Position numbers and translations under genes: made by a program. A stretch of DNA of 64,000 bases from Coprinellus micaceus (Eukaryota > Basidiomycota > Agaricomycetes > Agaricales > Psathyrellaceae), in NCBI GenBank assembly GCA_951394405.1, contig OX596334.1, positions 434,001 to 498,000 on the forward strand. Reading direction: 5' to 3'. The notes beneath the pieces are model-generated. The model made no database searches, had not been told where the DNA came from, and saw only the letters and a list, made by a program, of their open reading frames with translations. Positions 11,653-23,500 of this stretch are shown piece after piece. Numbering within the stretch: the stretch's first letter is position 1; each line of letters starts with the position of its first letter.

Positions 11653-13640
11653 TTCTGTGCAGCGTTGAGTCGGGGGATCGCCCTTCAGAATCAGGGTACG
11701 TACTTCAATGGTCCAATATCGTGGTTCGTGGATGAAGAGGGGGTCAACAGCAACGGCGATGGTCGTGGTCGAGGGGCAAGAGGCGAAAACTTGAGGCGAT
11801 CACGTAAGCTACTATATTCTGATACCCCTATCACGCGCGCCTAACGACAATATGCTAGAATGATCCAGAAGCTTTAGTTTGAACTTGGATTCTCAGTGAA
11901 GGGACGCTGACGCTGGATCCCACTGAACGGGTTATGTCTTACGGCCTACGAGCCTGGCGTTGTTCAGCAGTTGCGCTGGGATCAGTTCAGACTTCACGTT
12001 CAGAAATGCGTTGTTTACGACCGATTCCTTCCTCAACCTCGACCGTTAGACCGCCCTACGACTGGGACTGGAGGACTCTGAACTGCTCGTTGATGGAAGG
12101 TACTTGCCGCTAGGCACCCTGGGAACGTTTCCTATGCTGTGTCAGGGAGGCAGCCTGGAAAGCCAGCGTTCAGCGTTGCATCGACTGAACTTATCATATT
12201 ATCAAGGCCGTGGTCACGATTCTCGCGACGATGGCTTCACTTTTACAGGGGTTCTAGATGGACTCTGTGTGCCGTAGAGAATGTTTCCCGACGGTGAGGT
12301 GGTCTGCATCTACGTGACGGAGAAGAATCGATTAGCGGTTTATCCCAGACTAACCGAGACACAGTGCGGACCCGCACCGATCGGTCGTGTAATGACCTTC
12401 CCGGACATACCTGACAGATCCATTCATGTAAGATGTGAGTGGTGAGTTGAATGCTTCAGGCTTCTCCAGTAGACTCGAAAGGTAGCGTGCCCAGGGTTCT
12501 CTGGGAGGTGCTAGCACCCTAGAACAACTCTTGAGTCCCGTTAACGGCTGGAGTCAAACCTACCTCATGCCTTCGAGTCTCCGACGTATACAAAGAATGG
12601 ACGGGCACGCGCCCAACTCCTCAATCCTCCGAGCTCTTGGCCTCGCAACGATGGGCTGAGGGCGATAATCTGAACGGTCGAATGGCTGCCATCCTGAACA
12701 CGGCCGAGAATAATGGGCATCCTTGGCGCTCAATTGCTGAATACGACGACTCGACTGAAAAGGTGCAATGGCAGGGAGAGGAGATATATCCATGCCTAAT
12801 CTTCCCCTCCCGCAACTTGGAAGGTTGGACACGCAGGTATGCAGCCTGACGTCGTGCAGGGCGCCATGCCATAAGCTTGTGTTGAGCTCGAATGTACGCG
12901 TCCAGAATTTTGAGAGTGGGTTTGAATGTTTTACCGTGTGATACAGAGATAAGATATGAGCGGGTCTGGTATGTTGAACCACGGTGAATGGCATTTGAAG
13001 AACTGCGTGGTGGTAGGAGGAGGAAGAGGATCACCCGTCGCCAGTGATTCAGAGAACGGCGATCAAACGACTCGGAGAGAGTCCGTCGGGCGTCCAAGGC
13101 TCTTTCTTCAACAACGACGACCCAGATGACAAAATCCTTTTGACCTTATCCGCCCTTGACGTTTACCCTCGATGCTCGGCGTGGCGTCCAAAGCCAACTC
13201 ATGAAGAATTGGGGAGCAAGCTGGTGCAGCGAGAGGCCTGGTCCCATTCTGCCGTCCTAGAAATGTACTCCATTCAAGGCGTCCTTCTCGAGATGCAAAA
13301 CATCCTCCCCCGTTAGTAGCATTCAGTTGAGAGCCTTCCTGGTCTGGGAAGCTTGGGACCTCTGTCAGACAGAGGGAGCGGCTCCAACATTTACAGGTGC
13401 TAGGAGGAGAAACACGAGAGCTTCTCACGACAGGCTCCATCTTTGAGAGGAGCCGCTCAGGGTGATTGCTCACTTTGGGAACCACGAGCGTACCTCACGG
13501 CAGAACGAGTTTAGGGAAACGTGGAGCTACGGATTTGGGTATCGAATTTCACGGGCAAAAGAGTGAAGTCAGCTGGCCATTAACACAACGAAAGAGCTCA
13601 CCACTTCGAGCCTAGCGTAGCGTGGAGTTCACAAGGTCAA
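11653..13640. other. Intergenic region, no gene recognised
   Basis: Upstream of the J-domain gene. Several frames of 60-160 codons occur, for example 12637-12849 and 13044-13316 on the plus strand, both with balanced composition and acidic stretches. I could not splice them into a longer protein or see a family, so no gene is called. A TATA-like ATATAAA at 13642-13648 marks the start of the peroxygenase relic. Confidence 0.4.
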
Positions 13641-13689
13641 CCATATAAACTGGTCGCGGTATCTCCCCTTCACTTGTTGTCGAGTCGAC

Positions 13690-14675
13690 CCAGCACGGCA
13701 TCCAGCCTCGCCAACATCCGTTCTTCGTTCGCCTCGCCCTACTCTCAGCCCTCGCTGATATCTCTATCGCATTCCCTCCAGACGGATCGCTTGGAGGGTT
13801 GTCTGATCACGAGCTCTGGAACGCCGTTCGCGCCCTCGACCCCACTCTCCCTGGGACACCTCCTGGACCGCTCATGAACAATGGGACCAAGCTCGTAAAC
13901 GACCAACTTCATCCCTACCATCCGCCTGGCCCCCTGGATACTGGTGGCCCATGCCCTGAGCTGGACACTCTTGCAAACCACGGCGTATCTCGTCATTTAG
14001 GTTCATAGCATTCCTAAGAAACTGTACTAACTCTTGCGCCATTTGATAGTACCTCCCTCAGAATGGTATCTCCACCACCGGTCAGATCGTCACCGCTGTA
14101 ATGGAAGATACGTCGTCTGTGGGCGCCTTCGGTCGTCAATGAAGGAAGCCATGCTCACTGGGACCCCGGACACCATCGCTCAGGGTTTAACAAGGAAGTC
14201 AGCATTGCCTTCTGAATTCCTGGAGTAGTTTTCCCTACTCCTTTCTTTCACAACATTTGCTTCGACTCTATCGCCTTGTTTGCATACTACCCACCCTCAT
14301 CTGTATCCCTCGCTCACTCTTCTTGGGACCTTACGTCGCGGTTCCTTTCTTGATATAACCTTCGACGATAGACTCGTTCGTTCCAATACTTCGCTCACGT
14401 ATACTTCAATCATCCCTTCCGTCGCATAACCCCACATTATCGCCTCTATATTTTGTGTCGCGCGTCACAGTGTGCTGACAACCCTGTCCCAAATCCACCA
14501 TGAGCCTAGGGCTCATCAACACCCAATTCCGAGGCGAGGCGTCAACGATAAGGGTCGTCTGACCCAAAGCAATATCAGCGAACCTACCAATCCTGCTGCC
14601 CATCCTTCCTCTTCCTCGAGGGTTTTGTTGACCTTGACCGAGGCTCGATGGCTTTGCGCTTTTGTCGAAGGTTGA
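13690..14675 (+). pseudogene. Decayed heme-thiolate peroxidase (unspecific peroxygenase/chloroperoxidase) gene
   Basis: Pieces of a secreted heme-thiolate peroxidase can be read in order. A hydrophobic leader (VRLALLSALADISIAF) is followed by FPPDGSLGGLS, then PGTPPGPLMNNGTKLVNDQ and the proximal heme-ligand motif PCPELDTLANHG (about 13940-13985). An intron-like gap leads to YLPQNGISTTGQIVTAVME (about 14045-14110), after which the frame breaks. Further on GLINTQFRGEASTIR (about 14505-14555) resembles the acidic EGDAS/Arg active-site region, and LTLTEARWLCAFVEG (about 14625-14670) a later conserved block. No in-frame ATG precedes the leader, and stops or frame changes occur after 14120, so no functional enzyme is expected. 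In the family these enzymes use H2O2 for halogenation or oxygenation outside the cell. Confidence 0.6.
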
Positions 14676-15154
14676 AATGTCCTCCCTTACTGACCAACAA
14701 ACGTTGATACAGTTCTTCTAGTTCAAAGAATCATATTCTCACTAGTACCGAATGCCGTCCATCACTCAGACATTCGCAGATACTCGCTTCGTTCCGAATG
14801 TACCGCAGTGAGACGTTGTCCCCCGCTGATAGGGTGAGAGGATATGCTAAACATATGCGGCCGATTTTCGACGTGTTTGAATCAAGGGCCAGCCGTCGAG
14901 TGAGTTATTCACCATAGAATGAAATATATGAAGCAAAATTCACAAAGACCTAAGAGCTCGGTTTGTGCCAATTCAGCAGTAGCCCCTTGACCGTGGGCGC
15001 CTATTCCGGTTTGATTCGCCGAACCAATTGGGAAGGCTGTGAAACCACGTGCCAGTTTAGCCTCGTTGCGACACAAGTCCAATGCGGCGTTATCCAGCTT
15101 CCCATCGGACCACCACCACCCTACAAGCATACTTCCCCGACGCAGCAGTTCACG
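14676..15154. other. Intergenic region upstream of NLR gene B
   Basis: Presumed promoter of the NLR gene that starts at 15155. No domain or RNA was recognised. Confidence 0.5.
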
Positions 15155-17936
15155 ATGGCCGAAGGTAGTGGCCAAGGCGCAAATCGGATGGATGTGGCAG
15201 CAGGTGATGGTGCGGAGATCTTCGCCAATGCAACGGGGTGGCAGGTCAACCAGATCAACATCACCGTCGTTCAGACCATGGAGAAGGAAGGTAAACCCTA
15301 CTCGCCTTCTCCTCCATGAAACAGAAATAAGTTTATGCTTTGCGAAGGGCTCTCCGCTGTGCTGAATCCAATCCTCGACGCATCACACACCCGGAATCTC
15401 AAGATCTCTCCCCCAAACTCTGCCTGCTTTCCTGGTACGAGGCTCGGCGTCACGCAGAACATTCGCACCTGGGCCGACAGCAGCCTTATCTTCGGCGACC
15501 ACCCTCACATTCTCTGGATCTACGGCTACGCAGGGTGCGGGAAATCGGCGATCGCTCAAGAGATGGCGACATACTTTAAGAGGAAGGGGCGGCTTGTGGG
15601 GGATTTCTTCTTCTTCCGAGGGGCGGGAGACAGAAGTAGGGCATTGAGGCTGGTGTTGACAATTGCAAGTCAACTTGCAGCGGCGATACCTGCAACAGAA
15701 CCGTACATCAAGGCAGCGATCAAGGCGAACCCCGGACTCCTCACCTCAGCAACTACCTCCTTGACCGCCCAGTTCCAGGACCTTGTCTATGAGCCTTTCA
15801 ACGCAGCCACCCTCGATCGGCTATCGGCTTCCGTTCGGGGAAGGCCATTCATCATTATTCTGGATGGACTTGATGAATGTGCCGACCGTGACGAAATCAC
15901 TGCCCTCATTGACCAGATGATCCAATTCTTCGGCAAGAATCCACGGACCCCGCTGCGTGTCCTCATCACGAGCCGTGTTGAGTGCCATATCCATCAACGC
16001 CTTCACTCCTCCAGCCAGGTCCGCCTCCTGGACCTTGTGAATCATACATCTGATGCCGACATTTCAACTGCAATGGATGTAGTGATTGAACAAGAGAAAA
16101 AAGGCCGCCTGTTTATTTGTGACCCATCCTGGCCATCACCTGAAGATAAGCGGAGACTGGTCAAGCACATTGGCTGTTCCTTCATCTTCATGACCACAAT
16201 CATCAAGCTACTTTTTGATCCACTCTCCAACGACGGACTTACGCCAATGGACCGCCTCCCTCTTGTGCTTGGAACAAGTCCAGACTTTGATGGGCTGTAC
16301 AAAACAATTCTCACCCCCTGGAAGACCATCCCACATTTCCATGACATCTTGAGCACCATTGCACTTGTACAAGAGTCACTATCCATCTCTCAAATTGCTG
16401 ACCTGTTGGAGCTCAGGACTCTTGATGTTGTCAATGTTCTTGTGAATCTTCATGCAATCATGCAGGTTCCAGGCGATGACCATTCCCCAGTCACTCTCTG
16501 GCATACCTCGCTCCGTGACTTTCTTACCTCAGAGGAGCATGCTGACCCTTTCTTTGCACCTCCATCACACCACTGTCACCTTGCCCTCAGAGCAATCAAA
16601 ATAGCTGCCTTATCTCAGCCATCTCAGGCCCAGGGGTATTCCCAGAGCTTTGCAATTCAGCATCTTGCCAAGTTTGTCAAGACCATTGATGAAACTGTGG
16701 ACCCATTTGGTGGGGAGGGTAGCACCATCATGCTGCTTCTAGAGAGGCCCCTATTCAAAAGTAAGTACATTTCCATCCATTGCTAAAGTTGATTCACCAT
16801 TCTCAAAATATTCCTAGAGGGACAGACTGCACTTGAAGTTGCCTGTCGGGAAAAGGAGTGGAAACTTGTCCAGGCTCTTGTGAATGCAGGGGCCAATGTC
16901 AACACCCAATTCCAAGGTATGCCTTCAGTTTTTCCAATGACAGAACCATATTGATTTCAAATGCCATGTATGCAGGGGAAAACTATGATGTCAGGGTTGC
17001 GCTTCATGCTGCATGTCACTACAAGGCCAAGGAAATGGTCTATTTTCTGCTGAAGAAGGGGGCTGATCCCAATATTGCTGGTCAGTACTTTGGGTCTTTC
17101 TGGGGGTTCCCGCCACTCTGACCCCTTCTATTACAGCTTCTCAGTTACATTCTTGTAAGTGCACCTCCAACTTACTGCCATCCCACTCTGCCCAACTGAC
17201 CAACCCTGCCTCAGCTGATGACTGGGGCTGGTATGCCTTCCCCCTTGCCTGGGCTGCTGCTCAGGGAGATGTTGACCTGGTCAACCGACTGCTTGCATGT
17301 GGTGCAGACCCCAACTTGAAAGGTGAGTTTGAGAAGGGCTCACTGAGTGGAGTTGTGATTGAAGGTGGAATCTCTCATAGGTGGACGTTGTGGGTCAGCT
17401 CTTCATGTCTGTGCTGGGGAAGAAAAGGATGAGGTTGCTCGCGTTCTGCTGGAACATGGGGCAGATGTGAATATTAAAGGTGAGTGTTAGCCACTGTGTC
17501 CTGCCTGGAAGAGCAAGGTTAATAAGCTTTGCAATGTAGATGACTACTATGATTCGACTCCCCTTCACTGGGCATCTTGGGCAGGGCACATCAAGGTAGC
17601 AACATGCCTTCTGGAGTTCAATGCAGACCCAAACCTACAAGGTGTGTCCATCCCCAATTGCAGGTTTGCTTTTATTCAAATTTATGGGATAGATAATAAT
17701 GGGAATACCCCCCTTCACCGTGCATGCAGCTGGGGCTATGTTGAAGTTGCAGAATGCTTCCTGGAGCACAATGCTGACCCCAGCATAAGAAGTGGGTCTT
17801 TCCTCTTTGTGTCTTTGTGTTTACTCAGGTGTGTGCTGTAGATAAGGAGGGTCAAACTGCCCTTCATATTGCCCGAGAATGGGATGGAGGGAGAAAAGTG
17901 GTTGAGATGCTTCATAGGAGGGGTATCACAGAATGA
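15155..17936 (+). CDS. NLR gene B: NACHT-ankyrin repeat protein
   Basis: Exon 1 (15155-15290) encodes MAEGSGQGANRMD and the short motif EIFANATGWQVNQINI. Exon 2 (15348-16760) holds NACHT: Walker A GYAGCGKS near 15522-15548, FFFFRGAGDRSR, Walker B IIILDGLDECAD near 15850-15885, then VLITSRVE. The ankyrin exons that follow (16818-16916, 16976-17080, an 18-nt microexon 17137-17154, 17215-17322, 17381-17479, 17540-17641, 17693-17791, 17842-17936) mostly begin and end in phase 1, so each repeat is a symmetric module; the last ends with the stop TGA at 17934-17936. The 3' half is nearly identical to gene C, while the NACHT half is more diverged. Relative to gene C a 1-bp insertion just before the end shifts the frame and shortens the C-terminus by about 20 residues. 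CpG is frequent in the 5' half and very rare from about 16.3 kb to the end. The role is inferred from the family: a ligand-gated NTPase with a repeat sensor. Confidence 0.85.
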
Positions 17937-18515
17937 GGTGTTCTGTAATTGTTGGACCTGCATGGGCACCCCTAGTCCAGTGAACCAGTCTATTTGATCT
18001 AGTTTTGCAGTCCCCTGTTTGTACATTGCAGGCTAAGAGTGGAGTGAATTTGTGCAGAACTTTTGTGTAAATAATAGGTATTACATATGAGTTCACAGAA
18101 TTGCAACCCCTTTCCCAGCACTAATAGAAGCCTCCCTCCCCAGTGTTCACCAAAGTTTCCTGGCTTGGCAAGTCAATAAATAGTGGAGCCTGCTGTGTTT
18201 CACAGCCTCTACAGGATAAGGTAGAATTCACGTGTGGCGAGTACTTGATCCACAACGATGTGTGGAGACTAAGATCATGAAGATCAATGAATGGATCCAT
18301 GTCGAGCTTTGTGTACAGCGTGCCTTACACGCAAGGCGTACTTCAATGCCTGGGCAAGGGTAAAAGCACGGAAATCAGTGCGAGCCGGGTAATTCACCAT
18401 CGTATGGGACAATTACACTGAGAATATCCATCTATGACTCGGCTGCTGATCCGGAGTGGAGAAAAGACAACAGGAGGGCCATGCAATTGGGGATGAGAAA
18501 CGGGCGGGAGTCGGC
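17937..18515 (+). repeat. 3' flank of gene B duplicated in the 3' flank of gene C
   Basis: About 580 bp downstream of the stop align with 40802-41285 downstream of gene C, beginning with CTAGTTTTGCAGTCCCCTG and ending near GGGGATGAGAA. So the duplication that made the B and C 3' halves included flanking DNA. Copy B has about 44 bp (18315-18358) that copy C lacks. Confidence 0.75.
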
Positions 18516-19332
18516 AAAGGCAGTGAGCTCAGAGGATATTGTAGGTGTCAAGGAGCCCGATATTCCCGGCCGAGCAAAGAACATCTTACCGCCCGCCGAG
18601 ATTGAGCCCGAGCCCCAAGATCTTGGAAACGGCAGATCAATGCCATGCGCGCCGACGAAGTTTTGACTGCCGTGAGCTGATAAGCAAGATTCGCAGAAAA
18701 AAAAACTTTTGAAACAGTGGGAAGGGCCTAGTATACTGTATCACCAGGACTCGGAGGATTGTAAGCATGGACGGAGCCGAGAGGAGAGGTAGGGCGATGT
18801 GCGAAGTTCGAACGGGGACCAGGACTAGAGCCTGCAAGGGTGATTGCTGAAGGGAGAGTATTATAGGGGAAGGGGATTGGGGGCAATGAAAGCATGGGAG
18901 GGAGTTGCAAGGGAGTTGGTGTGGGGAGGAGACGGAGGGCAGTCATTCCAGACGGCGAGGTATGAACACGGGGGGAAAGGCATTTTAAAGCCTTGTCAAA
19001 CACTGGGCAAACACAAGACAGTTTGCACCCGGTACGAAGGCTCGAGAAACGGTGTGTGTGTGTGTGTGTAAGTTTCTAAGGTTGGCGCCATCACTGGCCC
19101 CCACCCCCAACCCAGCTGACGCGAGGAAAAACCCTGAGAAACCTCTGCTGAGTTGGAGCCTTTGTATGGATACTGGCTGCGACTGTTCCGCAACTCCGCC
19201 CCTTACGAGGGGCGGACGGAATGTCCATCCACCAGCACCCATACGGCCGAGGCAGGTGTTCTTTTAATTTTGACTGTAGTGAATCCGTCGCCCAAGGACA
19301 TCCTGGCGCCGCTCGCAATATATATACATATC
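18516..19332. other. Intergenic region with a short GT microsatellite
   Basis: Between the end of the B/C duplication and the LINE ORF. It contains a (GT)8-like run at about 19052-19068. No gene was recognised. Confidence 0.5.
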
Positions 19333-20583
19333 CTACTTCCACTCCAGGGGCGTCTCCTCCAGAATCATATCTACTGTGTACGCATAACGCCCGAGCTCTG
19401 CTAAGCAGTGCTTGAGAGATAGTAACACCCGCATAACCGCAACATTGTCACCGTCCAGGTCAAGCAGCGCCGCCAGCTCCTTCCCCGTGCACAACTGCAC
19501 CAACGCAGATTGCAAGTCCCCACGGGCGTCCACCAGTTCACGGGATCCTGCGCATTCGAGCCAAATATGTTCCGGAGTCTCGACAATTCTGGCGCACCCA
19601 TACCTGCAGACTCTGTCTTCCCGCGGCACTGGCACCTTCGCATACTGCCAGACCTCCACCGCTAGCTTGTGCCCCGACGTCACTATCCTAGTCAGTGATT
19701 TCCGGTGCAGCGCGTTCTCCAGATCGAGGTATGCCCTCCGCATGCGCGGCACCTGCCTTGATTTCTTCGTTTTCTCGTCCACCTCCATCCTCCCATGAAC
19801 CAAGTATAGCTTCTCCGACGCATCAATCCTCTCCTGTAGCTTCGCGTCCATCCCCCTCAAGATCTCCTTCTCGAGTCGTACCACCTTCTCCAAGACCAGC
19901 CACTCTTCGAGCACTGGTAAAGTGCATGTGAAGGGTAGGCGCTGGATCACCTTCTGCAGATCCGTGATCCAGCTGCGATGGCCCTCGAACTCTAACGCCA
20001 ATGCGTCCCCAAGTACAGCTCTCACCCACATGTCAGGGGGGCAGCTAAGTACATACCGGAGATACTTGAGAACTCGCTCGATCCTCCAGTACTCCAATTC
20101 CTTCACTCCAGTGTCGGCATGCAGTATGTCCTTCAGACTCCTCTCCCCTAATCCCATGATCCTCCGCAGGATGTTCACCTGAACATCCTTCATCTCTCGC
20201 AATGCTTCTGGGACGATGTCTAGTGCCACCTCGCACCCATACATGAGATGCGGCGCCACCAGGGCCTCATAGAGGTGAATGGCAGTTGCGGGTTTGATGT
20301 CACCGAGGTCCTGCTCAAAGCTCCACACCATCCTGCCCGCCGTAAGTGCCTGGTTGGCCTTGACATCATAGTGCTTTCTGAGTAGTTGGCCCGTCGACGT
20401 GACCGTGAACCCGACGTAGACCTGACGATCAACCTCCACAATGGGGGTCCCACAGATCGAGAAGATCAACTCCTTCGAGGCACGTCGACCAATGACCATG
20501 ACGACGGATTTCGACTCGTTCACAACCATCCCTTCCCTAGCCTTCGTGTCCCCCATCCCAACTTCCTCCCTACCCCCGACCAT
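19333..20583 (-). mobile_element. 5'-truncated non-LTR (LINE) reverse transcriptase ORF
   Basis: A 416-codon open frame on the minus strand matches the part of a LINE ORF2 that follows the catalytic block. It starts near NESKSVVMVIGRR, the segment usually just after the YADD box, then runs through a 'thumb'-like helical region (LYEALVAPHLMYGCEV; ILRRIMGLGERSLKDIL) to a zinc-knuckle-like C-x3-C-x8-H-x4-C (CRYGCARIVETPEHIWLEC). The polymerase core and endonuclease are missing; upstream sequence beyond about 20540 is unrelated. This fits target-primed insertion with 5' truncation. Recognisable homology begins at about 20540; the ATG at 20583 is probably accidental. No target duplication or A-tail was found. 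That the frame stays open for 1.2 kb suggests a young insertion or, less likely, retained use. Confidence 0.65.
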
Positions 20584-23500
20584 TCGTCCCTGCCCCGCCC
20601 CACCCGATCGTCGTCAATACAGCTTTCGCGGTAAAGGTAGTCGGGGTATCACTGCCCATGGATGGTGGGCACGTCGAGCGATCCCCTGGTACAACCTAAC
20701 CACCGTTGTCGCCGGCAACATCCCCCACCCAGCGTCGAATGCCCATATTCGCGGGCAGAGGATTGACTGGGTCGGGATAGGGACGGAGGTGGTTCTCTGC
20801 GGGGACGGAGCTGGGTGCTCGGTAGCTCGACGAATCGCCGTCGAAAGCGAAGGTACGTCGGGCTATCCGTCGATTGAAGGTTCGGAAGGGCATATCTCCG
20901 TTGAAGGTGTCGTGACGATGGATCGAGCCTCCGCTAGGTAGTGACGCTTTGGATGGATATGCGAGGCAAGGGCGTTGGGAATGGTCATGTTCGGGCGCCT
21001 GAAATCGCCTAGGTCTCCCTACAGTGCCCCATCGAACGTGACGATCATTGCTGCGGGACATGGAAAGCGTGCTTCGTGAGGTTGCTTGGACAAACGGTGG
21101 GGACAACATCGGGGGTGCGGTGGAAGGGGCGGCTAGGGCCGTCGATGGCGCAGGGAATTGGGTCGTTGGGTGAACGTGGCGGTACTTGAAGAACAATTGG
21201 GGCCCAGGGTGGGGTTCATAACGACGCGTGGATGCGGTGAGGTATGGGGTGGACGAAGATGGGGGCCCACTGGGTCCGGATGGTTTGGAGGATCTCGGCC
21301 GTTACGTGCACAGCGTCTTCATCGACGATGCTAACCCTGGTGAGCGACCGTCAGTTCAGGTCAAGGTGGAAGAGGGTCAAAGGACGTACCAGAGCTCCGA
21401 GCACTTCGCGTGATGCACTCTCAATCCCAACGAGCGAATAGGGCTGGGGGCTTGCTGTCACTGTGGACTTCCGAACAATGACGAGAGCGAGAGTGGTTTG
21501 CGAGTCGACGATACTGTAGGAGGGACGTCAGATCGGAACGCTAGCTGTGTGGATAGGGAGATGACGACGGGGTGTGGGGTGACGGATAGTTGTACAGAGA
21601 ACGTACGTTTAGGCAGCTGCCTGCTTCCAGTCGGGCTCTAGACGCGCCAGAGGAGGGTGTAGGCACCCACGTCCGCAGACTTTGTCAGCCAAGCACGCCG
21701 AAACTGTACGCGCGAAGGGTTCAGATTGAATGTGCTTCTGCGAGACTCTAAAGGAAAGACCGAGGTTAGAACAACGATTTGGTGGAGGAGAACAGCAAGA
21801 GCAGGTGGAGAGGGTGTGCAGGTTGTTGGGGATAACCAGAGGTCGAATGGGCGAGTACAAGCAGACGGAGTCGCGTAAAATGAAGCACTGCAGACCCACC
21901 GGGACTAAGCCTTTCGCTCGTGGCTCCCAAACGCGTCCAAATTTTTGTACCGCCCAGCTTCTCGTCATTCGGGTACCCCTCAAGTAGAACGCTAACGACT
22001 GAGGTCCGCTGGGGTGTTTTGGTGTGTAATGGCTGAGCAGGAGGTATAACAGTCTGGAAGGCGAACGAAGACAGAAGAACGGAGGCTCAGACCAAGGACC
22101 CATAGCCTTAGGTTGTATCGGAAGAGCTTCTTGAGAGGGCCAGGGGCCGCGGTCGTTCACGCTTGGGCGTTTGAGGCATCGTTCGAGGTGGACCGGAGTT
22201 GCGGTTGGAGAATCGTCGCTCCTGCTGAGCTAGCCAATGGGCCCATGCGTCCGGCGTAGATTCAAGAGCGTTGAAAGAGAAGTGACTGGGGGTGGGGGAG
22301 TAAGCGCAATTTGGTGGAGTAAGAGAAAGAAAGAAAGGCGCCGTGGGTATGGGCGTCTGATCTGCCGTTGACGAGTCCTCGCCTCTTGCAGTCACCATCG
22401 GCTTTCTCGTAGCTCGTCGCCCACCCTCTCAGCCTCGAAAGCGCTTCCCCACTAGAGGCCCTTCCGCCGTGAATTCAAATTCGAAACAAATGGGAGCCCC
22501 AGAAACGCGGGTATAGGATCCATCCTTCGCCGTGGCTCACCCGCACTTCACCCAGCCAGGTCTTCTTGGTGGTACACGCCGGTCGTCCCCTCGCTCAAAA
22601 GCCCAAAGTCTCTCGACGCCCTCTCAAGCTCTTCCACCGCTGTCTCCAGCACGATCACCTGTACCACGGTCAAATTGGGCGCAGGGATGGTCACCGAGGC
22701 CGGAAACCGTGGAAGAGAAGACGTTTGCTAGGTACGCGCCTGCACTTGCTTTCTTGAACTCCAGTTGACCATTCGTGTAGAGAAGTCTTTCGAAGCTACC
22801 ACAATACCGTATACGTTCGGTCTCGGGAAGCGAGCTCGCCTTGTTCAACCCAACTTCACCGCGGCCCAGGTCACTCAACCAAGAACATCCACAAGGAGCC
22901 CGCAACTCGAATCGCTCCTTACCCGCCTTCTACAGACGACAGAAGCACGATAAAACAACAGAGGCGTCCTCAATTTCGACCAGATGTTCACCCCGTACCA
23001 CTCTATCCGCAGTCGAAGAACAACTCGCTAGAGAGTATAGGGCACCCAAACCTCCTAGGCGTTCGTGCTCAGGGACTCCTGGCGACATGAGGACTCGTCC
23101 TCGGAGCACGAGTTGGCTAAGGGCATCCCGAGCATCGCCCAGGTTGCCTCTCGCAGGGCCGGACACGATGGAATTCGGATAGCCAAGCGACTCTAGAAGC
23201 TATGTAAATCGCATCGTCACACGCCTTACGACGAGGGTGTAAGGATAGCTCGTACGTCCTCCAGCCTATTCCTTCTCGCCCTACCTTAGCTAACGGTAGA
23301 AATTAGGGCAGAGAAGCCTTGTCAATGACGGTCTTAAGGCCCTTCGCCGCGATATTTCACCCAGAAAGGTTCTCCTCGCCAATGACGGGCGAGTCCATGG
23401 GCGATCGAGGCATTGTCATCGACCCCGAGTCGACCTTCAAAGCTCCGGATGTCCTCTGGTGAGGCAACCTCTGCTTCATACTCAATACACCACCCCGTAT

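Noticed and set aside
19051..19070. GT microsatellite as a regulatory element
   Set aside because: Short simple repeat with no associated gene structure.
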